Source: Enoplolaimus lenunculus (taxonomy: Eukaryota > Nematoda > Enoplea > Enoplida > Thoracostomopsidae). Taken from it: a stretch of DNA of 64,000 nt. The notes under the pieces are model-generated. The model ran no database searches, was not told the DNA's origin, and was given only the letters and a program-made list of their open reading frames with translations. Location of the stretch: assembly GCA_030248215.1 (NCBI GenBank), contig JASANG010000228.1:1-64000 (forward strand). Reading direction: 5' to 3'. Below are positions 24,019 to 45,949 of the stretch, piece by piece (positions within the stretch are counted from its first letter, which is position 1; each line of letters starts with the position of its first letter). The position numbers and the translations under genes are program-made.

Positions 24019-25174
24019 TATAGTCGCATAGGATAACGTTAAATCTTGTACGATTCCCAACATCGGCTTCGGATTCGTAAAATCTTTGGGTCTTTTTAAA
24101 TGGTCGGAGATTGAAAATTCTTGCATGTTTAAGCTTCTCAGAACCTCTCCATGATTATTTTACATCCAAATTTGAATTTTTGGATTATTCGATTTCTATG
24201 GGACTCCACATGTTTCCCCTTTGGGACCCAGAAATTGTTTGTACAATGTATACATATACATATATGTATATATATACATATATAATGTATACATGCAAAG
24301 TACATATCAGTCTACACCGCTTGCGAAGATGAGAGTCGAATGGTGACAATAAGTTTTAGTAATTGACAATCGGCTAACAATATGACGCAGTCCCAAAAAT
24401 CTGTTTATTTGACTATAACTGGATAGTCTATTGTCTGATTGTGAAAAACTAACTTCATTGGACTCGGTTGCGTAAGCTGTGTCGAATGATGTATAATTTG
24501 TCTACTTTTTGACGAAAAAATTTTGGGCCCCAAGAAGGGACGGACCTTGGTAAAGCATTCAAAAATTAAAAATTGCGTTAAATGACCAGAGGAGGTCGCG
24601 ATCATGAGAAGCTCATTATGCAATGAACTTCGACCGTATTTGAGCAAACTTCTCCGAAAGAAAATAACGGAAAAGAGCTTGCTAAACAGTAAACCTACTT
24701 AAAGCCTTTATATAGATTTAATTTGGCGAAAGCATACAATAGGACAAAAGTTGTTCTGAGTATATGTATATATGTATGTATGCCTAATGCGGAGGGTTGT
24801 GTTCATTTGAGCGACGTGCGTTTATGCCGGAGGTTCCGGCAATTTCGGTATAGTGAAATTTTGCAGTTTTACAAAATTTATCTGTTTGCCGCGTTTTGTT
24901 TTAACTTTTGTCAAAGTTACCGCAGCCGGAGGTGAACGAAACATACCGTAGCAGGAGCCGGAGGTGAGGCGAAATTAGTTAATAGTAAAAATGATGGTTT
25001 AATTAGTTAATGTTATTTGTAACTTTGAATTCTTTAAATTCTGAGATTTCAACAAAAGCTAAACCAAAATATGTTTCATAAACACTGCAAATTATTGTTA
25101 AAGTTAGATAAATCAACATATTTTTTATTACCTAACTCTGCTTCATCACCGGCCCCAATTCTGATAAAATTTGT
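24019..25174. other. MMP 3' flank; no gene seen
   Basis: This holds the presumed MMP 3' UTR, a TATATG-type microsatellite at 24246-24297 and ccgg-rich hAT-like debris at 24820-24965. The open frames here lack splice signals or motifs. Confidence 0.45.
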
Positions 25175-25317
25175 GGCCAATGTTACTTTAAGGGGCCTAA
25201 CAGTGGATTAATCGTATTCCTAAAGCCTAAAAGCCTAAGCGAAAAATGTAATCTAGAATCTAAACATACTCTTTTGTAGACCCACCAGAAACCTGGACGA
25301 CCCTTAAAACATGTCCC
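25175..25317. mobile_element. TTAGGC MITE (B) with perfect 8-bp target duplication
   Basis: Left end GGCCAATGTTACTTTAAGG, right end CCTTAAAACATGTCCC. The flanks at 25167-25174 and 25318-25325 are both aaatttgt. Confidence 0.88.
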
Positions 25318-26102
25318 AAATTTGTTAACATCCGGCTGCGATTGCACCGTATAAAAATATGTATTCCGTTTTCTTGACCTACCGCATTGCCGCAGGTTAA
25401 GTATACAGAAAACGGTCAAGAGTTTTTGTTGTAATGAATGCGCATGTGTGCAACATTTTGTTTGCTTTTCATCAGGGTAAACGGATGGTAAAAATAACGG
25501 AAACGGATAGTGATCATAAATAACGAAAACGGATATTGAAAAATAACGCACTGAAAACTTCCACTTTTGTGAAAACTTCAACTGAGCCGGAAATTATCTT
25601 GCAAAATATATTTGTGTGTTTAACCGCTGCGACACGTGTGATTTGTACAAATAAAACTATGCATCCTGAACCGACTTCACTCTTACAAAAAATAACAATA
25701 AATTTACTTATTGTGTTTAAGTACGACTTAAAATAGATGAAACTGTATGAAAAAATTGGTAGTCACTTTCAAACAAAACCAAGAGCGTAGAATGGTTTTC
25801 ACTTCTCTGTTCTGTGAACAAAAAATTTAAAATAATGAAAATTTGTCGTTTTCGAAGAAGTTTGAATGAATACTATGGTACCTTGTCAAAAATCCCATCC
25901 TGCAAACTTTACTTTATATGTATTTAACTTAGGAACATTGAAAACAAGCCTGGAACTGCTATTTAAAATAAAAATTGAACAGAAACCTGAGATTTAAACT
26001 TTTTTACAATACCTATAAATTGCAAACGTTTCACAATTCTTACCTCAAACAAAAACATAAAGTAATAAACAGTGACAACGGAACAACGAACATCAATAAT
26101 TC

Positions 26103-26210
26103 GGCCCATGTTACTTTAAGGGCCGTCCAGGCTTCTGGTGGGTCCACCAAAAAGTTTTTGCTTAGGCTTAGGAATACACTTAATCTACGCCCCTTAAAGT
26201 AACATTGGCC
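26103..26210. mobile_element. TTAGGC MITE (B, short form) with perfect 8-bp target duplication
   Basis: At 108 bp this is the smallest complete copy: GGCCCATGTTACTTTAAGG to CCTTAAAGTAACATTGGCC with only one short gcttaggcttagg core. Flanks at 26095-26102 and 26211-26218 are both aataattc. It is probably an internal-deletion derivative and among the youngest copies. Confidence 0.92.
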
Positions 26211-26231
26211 AATAATTCTTTCAACAAACCT

Positions 26232-26382
26232 GGCCCATGTAAAGATTAGAGGCGGAACGTTTTTCTCTGAAACTGCAACAGAGTAAGCTTAACCTTAAAA
26301 CTTAAGCTCATTCTTGCGCTTAGACTGGCTTAGACTTAGGAATATGCTTATACTACGGTTACGGCCGTTCTTTACATTGGCC
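26232..26382. mobile_element. TTAGGC MITE (A) just past the RRP41 stop codon
   Basis: GGCCCATGTAAAGATTAG to GTTCTTTACATTGGCC; flanks acaaacct and gcaaacat (6 of 8). It starts 14 bp beyond the RRP41 stop, so the transcript's 3' end probably lies in it. Confidence 0.82.
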
Positions 26383-26396
26383 GCAAACATTAACTT

Positions 26397-27587
26397 TTAT
26401 TCCCACCCGAGCGCGCCTGACAACTGTCCTATCCGCTTTCTAACAACGGTATCAAGTATGACCGCAACATCCTTACATCCGCGCACAGTAGCGTCTATCA
26501 AATTGCTAAAATCGTCCATATGACATCGTGACGTTTGCTCCAAAAGCACTATTTCTTCAGATCTTGGCAAAATGGCCACTGTCAGTTTAGGCCCGTCGAC
26601 AGACGATTCTTCAACTGCGTTTAAATCAACAATTGGCCGCGGTAAATCGCGGGAAAGGGTGCCTCCAGCGACTGCGGTCACATAATCTTTCATTGGAACT
26701 CCAGCGTCAATCAGTGCAAGCGTTGCCGCATTAATACACGCCGACAAATTTCCACCGTCTGCCTGAAGGATTTCACAGTAAATATCAATTTGAGACCGCG
26801 GGTACTGCGCAGTGAGAATCGCGGCGTTGAATGTTTTCTGCAAAAATTGTGCAAATTCCGTTGATTTTCGATCACCGCGAGGCCGATACTTTCGTTCGGT
26901 TGTACTGAATGTTGCCATGCTGTATTGGCAGTTTACAATCGCTTTATCGTGCAAGATTTTGCTTCGATTTTTTCGAACCTGTACAGACAGACAAAATAAA
27001 TTACTGAAACATTAGCAATATAACATTCTTTATCAACCAGATCACATGAGAATTTGTTATTCAATGATTAAATATTCCGTCAATTTACAAATGAACATTA
27101 CAATCTTGTATATATAGTATGGCCCATAAGATTTCACAATTCTATTGAAATAACGGAAAAACATAGGAGTTGTTATAACTTGAGTTGAATCGGACGTTCA
27201 AAGTTTAGTACCGAAATCGCCCGAAGTTCTGGCAAACATTCTACCAGAGCTGGAGGTCGAATTTCTGCCGGAGCCAAAAACAGATCCCTCGTTATTCCCT
27301 AGTATATATTATAGATTAGACAAAGCAGACAATAAACCATTATAATCAGTTTGTTAGAAAAACGTTCCGCCCCTGATCTTTACATCGGAACCGTTTCTTT
27401 ATGTCAAATATGAAAGACAACTAACCTCGTGTGGTCCATACACGGCTGCTAGTACTTTGGTACTTCCTTGCTCTAAATAAGCAGAGCCGTCAGCTTGTTG
27501 GTACACACCAAGTTTACACTGTATGCGGCGTAGTTCGTGACATTTGCGACCATCTGTTCGGTAACCAGTGTCCGAAACAATATCCAT
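26397..27587 (-). CDS. EXOSC4: Exosome core subunit RRP41 (EXOSC4)
   Basis: Two exons, 27426-27587 and 26397-26978, join in phase 0 and give 247 residues, close to the 245 of human EXOSC4. The whole RNase PH fold is present: GYRTDGRKCHELRRI, QADGSAYLEQGSTKVLAAVY and YGPHE in exon 1, then NCQYSMATFST, GDRKS, PRSQIDIY, LQADGG and INAATLALIDAGVPM in exon 2. It should form part of the six-member RNase PH ring of the 3'-5' RNA exosome in nucleus and cytoplasm. Animal RRP41 is generally considered catalytically inactive. The start ATG (27587) sits at the family's normal position. AATAAA overlaps the TAA stop codon, and a MITE begins 14 bp downstream. The intron (447 bp) carries a MITE end fragment at 27355-27388 and ccgg-rich debris. 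Confidence 0.96.
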
Positions 27588-27937
27588 TTGAATATAATAT
27601 ATACTGAATGTAGAATAAATATTAATTATACTGCAAAAAATAGTGACTTCAGTCGAGGCATTACTTTTCGCTCTATACCGCTGGAATCAGAATTGACCCA
27701 TCTTTGAATTAATAATAAGCCGAGAGAAAATTTACTGACAACGCACTTTGCCATCGCTCATGCGGCAAGATATCAGTAAATAATGAAAGACAAATATCAA
27801 CATAGACCGATTGTACTGTGAAATATGATGCCATCTTTGGGCACAGCAAGTGCAAAGCGTATTAGCTTTCATCGAAACTTTCAATCTATACAAACAGCGA
27901 AAAATTAGGTTTATAAAACAGAGTGACGTCTGACTTA

Positions 27938-28103
27938 GGCCCATCTATAGAACAGGGCCGGAACAGTAGTATAAACATATTCCTAAGCCTAAGTGTACGA
28001 ATGAGCCTATTCCTAAGCCTAAGCAAAAAACTAGTTTAAAGCTTAAACTGACTCTATTATAGCCCCTCCGGAAAACGATCCTGCCCTTTTCTATACATGG
28101 GTC
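27938..28103. mobile_element. TTAGGC MITE (subfamily C)
   Basis: GGCCCATCTATAGAACAGG to CTATACATGGGTC with two cctaagcctaag blocks. The flanks ctgactta and ctgacttg match at 7 of 8. Confidence 0.85.
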
Positions 28104-28590
28104 CTGACTTGAAACACACCAGAGTGGTCTTTGACACCAACTTATAGAAAAGTTGCAGCTAAACCCTCGGAATTGTAAAAAAGTTAATTCAGACAGCGCC
28201 GTACGATACATTTTTCGTACTGATTTTTCTTTGCAAAGAAACGCTGAATTAACATACAGATTTTCGACGTAGCTTTTTCTTAAGACTATTTTACAGCTCA
28301 AAACATCTTGCGAGGATATTCTGCACAAAATAGGGCCCATTACAAAAAACGAGTTAAAACTTTATTGCCACACAAGTGCATAAAAGCAAAAACATGAACA
28401 TCTTCAGAATTGAACACGATTTACGTGTAGTCGGTATTATTAGAGAGCATAAAAACATTTTGAGCCACAGAGAGATATATTATGTACGAATAATTTTTAA
28501 ATTAAAATGTTTGGATCGAAGCTGGCTGCATAGAATAGATGTGCGCTTGACCCAAAATTTCCGATCCACCAGCTTGTTCATAAAAAATTT

Positions 28591-28749
28591 GGCCTATGCT
28601 ATTTTATACGGCGTACCATTTTTCCCCTGGAATCCAATAGAGTAAAGCTTTAGAGTATTTTTTGCTTAAGGTTACTCTTAGGACAACGTTTAGGCCTCGG
28701 AATAATACTTATTACTGTTATAATTTTCAAAGTCGAAGTAACATTGGCC
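28591..28749. mobile_element. TTAGGC MITE, decayed
   Basis: GGCCTATGCTATTTTATA left end, AAGTAACATTGGCC right end; internal ttgcttaaggttactcttagg. Flanks match at 5 of 8. Confidence 0.6.
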
Positions 28750-30542
28750 CAAGGTTTCAATGAGCAAAATGCATACACGCTGTCGTGAAATTTCACGATG
28801 AGAAAATTGCAAGACTGCAAAAAGGAATACTGAAAATTGGTCGCTACCAGGTGGTCGGCAATTCACCCGACATCGAAGATTGAAGCCGATTTGGAGGCGC
28901 TGCGAATTCGGAACGCCCATGAGGACGATATTCTGGTAAATAGCAAGTTGGGTGGATGCAGCAGTATTGGCATATAATTTAGGTTCAGTTTTCTCTAACT
29001 TCGTTGTTAATAACATTATTCCAGTCTAATTTTTCATAGATGATCCACCCGAACGGTGCGGTTTAAGCTTAACTTTTGACATAGTCACACATTATATAAG
29101 TCTTGTTGATTTCTCTTGGGCAAGCCCGTGCTGTCTATTTCTTACGGTGTCCCGTTCAGTTCCGTTCATATCTCGCCAGGGTCAACCCACCACTTTTCAC
29201 GCTCACCCTAGTGCACAGTCGAGTCACCTGCAGGCGTTAGGCTTAGATTGAGTCGATTTACAAGTTTGCATGTACGAGTTAGCGCAGCGCTGGATAAATT
29301 GGCGATGAGTGGAAACATACAGTTGTTTTAACCGTGTGGACAAAATTTTGATTGGAAAAGCAGTACCGTGTTTTAGCCTGAAAGATAATATTCCGACCCG
29401 ATGATAGTAATGAAATCCGCGTGCAGAGTCGGTTTTATTTAAAAATTTGAGTGTGTGCAGTAAATTTGAGGCTTGGTTGCGTGGGACAATCATGCTGCTC
29501 GGAAATTTCGTTACTCTCAGTTTTATAGTTTTAGCCGTTGTTGCGTAGCAAAACGACAAAATATTTCTGGTCAGATTCGTTAGCAGGATCCTGCGGTTTG
29601 GCTGTTTTGATTCTCGTGTATTTTCAGCGATTGGTGACCCGTGGGAAGGCTTAGGCTCCGAGTACTTATAGGTGTATTTTTCCACATCAATCGATTTGTT
29701 TTGGATTAGGGGAGCTACCGGTTTCTGAATGTGTACGCGTTCGACATGCTGTACCAGGGGTGAGTGTTTTTACGGATCCTCGTGATTCCCGTGTTGGTGA
29801 CTTTCGGACGTACGTACCCCAGTCATGGAACAGCAGCTGGGAAATCGACCAATTTTCCATCATAAGTTAAAAGTAGCCGAGAATAGGCGGTGCTAACACT
29901 TTAAGACTTATCGTTGTTTCTAATAAATGGAATATTGTTGTTTATTTGTTTGCGGCCATAATCCCAGATGTGAATTAATAATCGTGCAAACAGAATCGCT
30001 TGAATCTTATATGCACACACGCATCGAATCTCTACAAGCCGCCAGGAGCCCGAGCAATAGCTTGTACACAAGATTAGCGCGTGGCTACATGTGCACATGC
30101 ATTTTAAATCAGCAGTAACTGAACGTTAAAAATAAGCTCGCACAGTTTTGAAATTGCGCCGTTAAAACAACGCCGTTGAGTTAATAGTTAACAAACAATA
30201 TGACTTTTACACTGTCCAAAAGCACCAGGTTAACTGCAAGGGCCTCATCACTTAACTAAAGATTAAACATACGCCTAAGACTGCCAGTCTCTTAGTTAGT
30301 CCATGTTTAATGCTCACTCAAAATGTTGTCCAAACCCAGTTATTGAACTCAACTAACGCCCTTGACCATCTATATTCGACAACAAAACAAATTGCAAATA
30401 AAAATAAAAACACAACCAAAATTACAAGCAAATACAATGAAAATAGAGCAGCAAAATGAAAATGAGACCTGAATGTAAGGCAACACAAGACAAAAAAATG
30501 CTGTTCGATTGTATGAAGGAAGTTGTAGCTGTAATATCGAAA
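28750..30542. other. Intergenic stretch, no gene seen
   Basis: A 153-codon minus-strand open frame at 29224-29685 shows no recognisable motif and no splice context. No repeats of the window's main families are evident. Confidence 0.4.
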
Positions 30543-40050
<9,508 letters not shown>

Positions 40051-41964
40051 CTGAAAAATCACAGAATATCGACTATATACGTATCAGGTAGAGGATATAT
40101 CCGGTTCCGGAATAGACCGACATCGGGAAGCTTCGGTATTCAACATTGCCTGATATTTCCCGCAGAAAAGTACAACTAACTGTATTAATCCGGCTAACAC
40201 TGACATTTGATTCCAGAGCCAGCTGATACGTGGCTACCAGACCGAGGATTTATATCCGTTAATAGCTTGCCCTAATGCAAACAGGCTTCCACCGGAACTC
40301 TGTCTCGACCACAATTCCAGCAAAAATTGAATTCCTATTCCAGTTCGTGCATTCAAAAACGCAGGAACAGGAATTTTTACGGTTTTGCGGCACATTAAAT
40401 TAAAACATGATATTTTAGGTAAACTTGAAAATGAAATTGATGAAAATTTGTTTAAGGTACTTTTTGGCTAGTTGTCTAAACAGTGCACCAGTAATGCTGT
40501 GATGAAAATTATTTCAAATGACGGTTAATGTTCCTGCAAAAATTCAATTCCTGTTCCGGTTGCGCAAAACTTAGTTCCTGTTGGAACCCAGCTGCAAACA
40601 GAAACCACTAATCAAATCAAAAATCACAGCTTGCCTGAGTCGTTTTCCCAAGGAAACTCTATTCTTGATTCATTATGTATATCGGTCATAGTTGACCACG
40701 ACAACTTCAGGTTATATAAAACAAAAGTGACCTAATATGCGAATACACATTGCTGCACAGGCGAGATACATTCGTGTTTACAGTCGTCAGCCACCATGGA
40801 GATTCCAAACATGTATTGGTAATTTGAAAATATTCCAGGAAATTTGTCCCTTTACTTATCCGAGGGTCGCCCTTATCAAGTACAGTTAAACCTTATGAAA
40901 TAGAAAATAAATTGTAACAAAGGGATTTTAGGCGGCGCCATCATCAATGCCCAATTTTTAACAGGAATTATCTTTTTCGATTTCATCACCCGAGTGCTCA
41001 TGTAGTCAGATTTTATATACTTTTCAACTCAGGGCTAGTAGAGCACGAAGATATCAAAATTTTTGTAATACTGTTGACTGATTTTTCAATTCGTCACCCT
41101 AAACCGGAGAAGTGTGGTGGTTCTTGGGTACATTATAATTGGGTCTAGTGGTTGCAAGTAAATCGCTAAAAGATGACCGAGATTTCACTGATTTATTGAA
41201 TATCTGCCGAATGAGGCCTAACTCAACCCCAAAAGTAGCAAAAACGTTTAACAAAGCACAACCTAGCATAGTAAATAATATGTTTTATACAGTACAACCA
41301 ATTTAAAAGAAAGCGTATATAGTACGTACTTCCTACAACAGTTTTTATGCACTTTTATTTTTTAAAGAAATCAATCAACCACAATGCATTATAGGGGTAT
41401 GATCACTGGAGACAGCATAGGAGACTCCGACACTGATATATTTAGTCTTAAAAGGCTAGAGCTTGACAAGTTAAACAAGTAGGCTCATATAATTCCCATG
41501 AGCCGCATTGGAAATAAGGCGATATAAAGCATGACTAAAGTGATCCTTTAAATTTTTAACTTGTTCAACATTTTAATTATTAGTATAATCACTACTGACT
41601 GATGATCTCTTTCTAGTCGCAATATGCCTATGAAATCAAAAACTGCTGCTTACTAAAAGTTAGGTTTGTAAATGCACGAGATATTATTGCAGAACACTAA
41701 AGGTAATATCGAAACTTTATCACACTGCGGCATTGTTTTTCATCTGTTTTCTTTCCGATTTTATTGTTAAGTACGTTGCTAGAACAGATGTGGAAATTGT
41801 AAGTGTCCAGTAGGCAAACTTGAGCTTAGACCAAAATAATATTTACTATTACTGCATTAGGTACGAGTGTGTAACTTACCTATTGGCTAAATATAGTATA
41901 GCCGTTGTTGCGTTACATGGCATTTTTGAGAGGATGAATCAAGGTGGTTTGTGTCAGTCTAGGT
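40051..41964. other. CDK upstream region; no exon located
   Basis: Contains ccggttcc-type hAT debris at 40095-40170 and 40285-40600. The ATG-containing first CDK exon should lie here or beyond, but no candidate was convincing. Confidence 0.4.
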
Positions 41965-42440
41965 TAGGCATGTGCCGATTAATCGGCGTCGGCATCGGTA
42001 ATAATCGGCCAGTGGCGGCTCCAGGATCTCAAAATGGGGGGGCCAAAATTTCACAGGTAATAAACTTATTTTTGACCCATAGTGTAGTGACCCAAATAAG
42101 AGGGGGCCCCCATTTAGAGTCCCAATTAGTAGGAGTCCGTACCTCTAATAATTCGTAAGCGGGTAGAGTCCTTAAACCCTTGTTTAGAGTACATAAATGT
42201 CTATTATCCCTAATTGTAGCGCATAAATGACTCCAGGGCCAAGAAACTTTAAAGCATGCTTATACTATAGTGTATAAAACAGGAACAGCAATCGACACTA
42301 TAATTTTTGTCGAGATGCTGTTGGGGGAGGGGGCCACGGCCGGGGTGGATCCGCCATTGTAATCGGAACTTTTTGTGAGTATCGGCATCGGCACTGCAAA
42401 AATTGCCGATTCTTTGCCGATACTATTTGCACACTATACA
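41965..42440. mobile_element. CGGCATCGG hAT-like element, copy 2, interrupted
   Basis: TAGGCATGTGCCGATTAATCGG matches the start of the 38395 element. Sequence resumes at 42360 (taatcggaac, then gtgagtatcggcatcggcac) after the inserted element. The right terminus was not found. Confidence 0.65.
42010..42359. mobile_element. CAGTGGCGG-type hAT MITE nested in the CGGCATCGG element
   Basis: The ends are CAGTGGCGGCTCCAGG and the complement of CAATGGCGGATCCACC. The flanks taatcggc (42002-42009) and taatcgga (42360-42367) match at 7 of 8. Removing 42010-42359 plus one flank leaves a sequence collinear with the 38395 copy. It is GC-richer than its surroundings (runs of g and c near both ends). Confidence 0.87.
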
Positions 42441-43405
42441 ATGTGCAGTGCATATAAAATTGGATTGCACCAGGACAAGCATGTCTCACATGTTTATTGT
42501 TTACAAGCCACAATTTTTCTCAAGGCCGTCCCTTGACCGTCCACCATTTTTTTACTGGGTACCGTGTTCATAGCGTGGCAATTGACCATTGCGCTCACGT
42601 TCTAGTCCCCTTGTCAGTCTAAGTAGGAACTGGAACTTAGGAGAAGCAGCTGGAACAGCGGGTTGCAGGTGGTATCGTACCATATACATTAATCTGACAA
42701 GTATACTATACAATGTGCATTTTATACATATATTGCATATGCGCCATGACAAGTATGTATCACATGCTTACAGTTTGTTTGTGTTTTGGAAAATTATTCT
42801 TTTTTATTAGGAAACGTCGATGCTTTGACTTACAACGTTTCGAGAACATTATGTAGGCGGGCATTTTATTAATAAGCTGTTAGTGTTCTGTTCTTTCATC
42901 CAGTTGCATTAGTTGAGCGTTTGTCTACATACAGATATACATGCCTCTGTGGCGCCGAATCCACGATTTGACCGGACCGAATCCGAATCAAAACCTTGTA
43001 TTCTGCAAATTTCCCATATAAAGATAATTTGTTTCGAATTACCAAAGCATTAGCGACCGCATAAGTTGTGTCCGACCTCAGTTCTGATATTTTTGATCGA
43101 AAAGCAAAAATATTGGTTTGTACACCAAGTTGTGTACAATCATTCTACGCATGTCCAGCTGTTGTATATCTGTTATAATTTAATCAAGTGATATACAAAT
43201 TGAGTTAGAATATCGCCTTTTAACATACTAATTTTTTGACCTGAAGCCGTTGATATATATTTTAAATATTTCTCCTGTACATATTGTAGTTGTGTTATAC
43301 AACTTTCAGTTGGGATCGGTCATTCTATATAACATTCCTAATCTATACGGCATAGATATATGCACAAAAATATATACCTAACTGAATAATTTTAAATCTG
43401 CATAA
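42441..43405. other. Upstream region of the SGSM3-like gene
   Basis: No exon, repeat family or promoter motif could be defined with confidence. The 200 bp before the start codon are AT-rich. Confidence 0.35.
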
Positions 43406-45949
43406 ATGCTTATCGGAGGATCATTGGCGCGCAGTAATTCCCGCGTTAAGTATAAAGGTAAAGAAGGCAAATTTGCGGGAACCCTGTCTGAAGACAGCGA
43501 TGATGACTGTTCCGTACGCAGCAGTTCAAAACGATACAAACCGAAATCATCCGGCGAAGAAGGTTTGTCGATATCTGCGACAACGTTTATGGCAGCATCG
43601 AATCACTCTTCGTTTCCGGGTGGCCCGTTCTCAGCGTTACCAGCATCGATGTGTCCACAAAATCTTTTGTCCGCGTTGCAAGCGATCGAAGCATCAGCAG
43701 ATCAACCAGAATATCGTTTTGATGAATTTGGATTTAAAGTTGAGGTCGAAGACGGGCCTGAGGATCTTTCGTCAAAAATCTTGTCGATTCCGTTTGTTGA
43801 GGACCCGCAACACCGACTAAAATGGATCGCTCATCTTGAATTTACACATAATCAAGTCGTCGAAGATTTGACTTGGGACAAAATCGAACCGCTATTGCCA
43901 CGATCAGACAAACTTAAGTTAATGGTCCGCGCTGGCGTTCCGCACTCGCTGCGGCCGTACATTTGGCCACGTCTATGCGGGTCTGTACTGAAGAAGCGGT
44001 CCGCAAATTTTGTGTACAAAGAAATAATGAAATCCAGTAGTAGTGACAAATTAGTAGCTGCAAAACAAATTGAGAAAGATTTGCTGCGAACAATGCCATC
44101 TAATGCATGCTTCATGAGCTTATCGAGCAATGGTGTCCCACGATTACGTCGTATTTTACGCGCAATTGTCTATTTATATCCCGATATTGGATATTGTCAA
44201 GGTATGGGTGTTATTGTGTGTTGCTTGTTGTTGATTATGGACGAAGAAGATGCATTTTGGATGACAGCAAGTTTAATTGAAGACGTCTTGCCTGCGTCTT
44301 ATTATTGTAATTCACTGATTGGTGTTCAAGCCGATCAAAAAGTACTTCAGCAGCTAATTGCGACATTTTTGCCTGAAATTGACGCGAAACTAAAAGAGCA
44401 TGACATTGAGCTATCATTGATATCATTGCATTGGTTTTTAACGTTATTTTCCTCAGTGGTCAATATGAAAATTCTCGTTCGTTTATGGGACGTGTTTTTG
44501 TACGAAGGTACCGTTGCGTTGTTTGAGTTCACGCTTGGAATGCTCAAAGTTCGCGAAAAAGATATTAAAGCAGCCGAGAACTCAGCTCAGCTGTTTAATT
44601 TGCTTTCGGATCTTCCGGGTAGTATTGAGGATGCTGATTATTTGTTTGATGTTTGTTCGAAGTTATCGGCGAAAATTACAGAATCAATGATACATGCGCA
44701 ACGTAAAAAGCATCTGGCGTATTTATTAGTCGACGCTGGTGTTCTAATCAATCCAGAATCTGATTCAAATTTACCGAAGCAAACAATCCAGCGTCGTAAA
44801 TTGAGACGTTCCCAGTCTATTGTGTCGCAGATATTTCGTGCTGGTGAAACTTCTGTCTGTGATGCAATCGATGATATCCGTGAGAAAAATGTCCGACAAA
44901 CCGAAATGTTGGTTGATTTGAAGGACGCTATTTTGAAAGTGGCGCGACATTTTATGTCGTTCAGTCCCGCAGCAGCCGTAGGCGTTGGAAGCGTAAATGG
45001 CCTACAAAATTCAGCTGCTGCCGTGGGTGCCGATCCAACCGGTGCGCAAGCTCCAAAAATCGTTTTAACGGCTGATTATTCGCTACAATCTCACGCTATG
45101 GATCATGAAAATTTCCTTGCTGTACATGCCAATCGATGCAGACGCGCAAGAGCTTTGCTAGATTTTGAACGACACGACGAAGATGAACTCGGATTTCGGA
45201 AAAATGACATCATTACGGTTATATCGCAACGTGATGAGCATTGCTGGGTTGGTGAACTAAACGGACTGCGCGGATGGTTTCCAGCGAAATTTGTTGAACT
45301 CCTTGATGAACGATCAAAGCTTTATTCGAGTCTTGGAGATGACGCAGTATCAGAAGTGATTACAGATTTGGTTCGTGGAGTTTTGGCACCTGCCTTGAAA
45401 ACCATTTTCGATCATGGAATCAAGCGATCTGCGGTGATTGGCGGTCCAGTACATCCATGGCTGTTTATTGAAGATGTCGCAAGGCATGAAGTCGCGAAAG
45501 ATTTTGATTCGGTGTATTCAAGGCTGGTACTGTGTCGAACATATCGGTTGGACGAGGACGGCAAGGTGTTGACACCGGAAGAATTGTTGTACAAAGCGGT
45601 TCAGCAAATCAATTTTGCTCATGATGCGAAACATGCTCAGATGGATGTCAAGTTTAGGTCGCTGGTATGTCTCGGACTCGACGAACAAGTGTTACATTTA
45701 TGGTTCGAGTTATTTTGTTCATGTACATCTATGGTCAAGAAATGGTATCACAGATGGTCGTATATTCGTAGCCCAGGCTGGGTTCAAATCAAGTGTGAGT
45801 TGCGGATTTTAGCGCAGTTTGCGTTCAATTTGAATCCAGACTGGGAATTGGCGCAGAGTTCAGCGAAGGAAGCTGAAGTTAATAAGCCTCTGCGGGACGG
45901 TGTTCGTGATATGCTGGTAAAGCATCATTTGTTTAGTTGGGATTTGTAA
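43406..45949 (+). CDS. SGSM3: SGSM3-like TBC-SH3-RUN protein, single exon
   Basis: An uninterrupted 847-codon frame starts at ATG 43406. Residues 175-385 form a RabGAP/TBC domain with the arginine finger in [14 protein letters not shown] (about Arg228) and the glutamine finger in GYCQGMG (Gln265). Residues 580-635 are an SH3 domain ([38 protein letters not shown]), and 650-845 a RUN domain ending [15 protein letters not shown]. Order and sequence closely match human SGSM3 (749 residues). The family activates GTP hydrolysis by Rab GTPases, binds Rap through the RUN region and acts at endosomal membranes. The N-terminal 100 residues are Ser-rich and not shared. Human SGSM3 has many introns, whereas this copy has none while its neighbours are split. 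Both catalytic fingers are intact, so it should be an active GAP. Confidence 0.97.
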   Translation: MLIGGSLARSNSRVKYKGKEGKFAGTLSEDSDDDCSVRSSSKRYKPKSSGEEGLSISATTFMAASNHSSFPGGPFSALPASMCPQNLLSALQAIEASADQPEYRFDEFGFKVEVEDGPEDLSSKILSIPFVEDPQHRLKWIAHLEFTHNQVVEDLTWDKIEPLLPRSDKLKLMVRAGVPHSLRPYIWPRLCGSVLKKRSANFVYKEIMKSSSSDKLVAAKQIEKDLLRTMPSNACFMSLSSNGVPRLRRILRAIVYLYPDIGYCQGMGVIVCCLLLIMDEEDAFWMTASLIEDVLPASYYCNSLIGVQADQKVLQQLIATFLPEIDAKLKEHDIELSLISLHWFLTLFSSVVNMKILVRLWDVFLYEGTVALFEFTLGMLKVREKDIKAAENSAQLFNLLSDLPGSIEDADYLFDVCSKLSAKITESMIHAQRKKHLAYLLVDAGVLINPESDSNLPKQTIQRRKLRRSQSIVSQIFRAGETSVCDAIDDIREKNVRQTEMLVDLKDAILKVARHFMSFSPAAAVGVGSVNGLQNSAAAVGADPTGAQAPKIVLTADYSLQSHAMDHENFLAVHANRCRRARALLDFERHDEDELGFRKNDIITVISQRDEHCWVGELNGLRGWFPAKFVELLDERSKLYSSLGDDAVSEVITDLVRGVLAPALKTIFDHGIKRSAVIGGPVHPWLFIEDVARHEVAKDFDSVYSRLVLCRTYRLDEDGKVLTPEELLYKAVQQINFAHDAKHAQMDVKFRSLVCLGLDEQVLHLWFELFCSCTSMVKKWYHRWSYIRSPGWVQIKCELRILAQFAFNLNPDWELAQSSAKEAEVNKPLRDGVRDMLVKHHLFSWDL

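Noticed and set aside
25183-25581. 132-codon minus-strand open frame
   Set aside because: Most of it is translated MITE sequence, with no protein-like motif.
29224-29685. 153-codon minus-strand open frame
   Set aside because: No motif, no acceptor or donor context and no adjacent exon; length alone is not enough.
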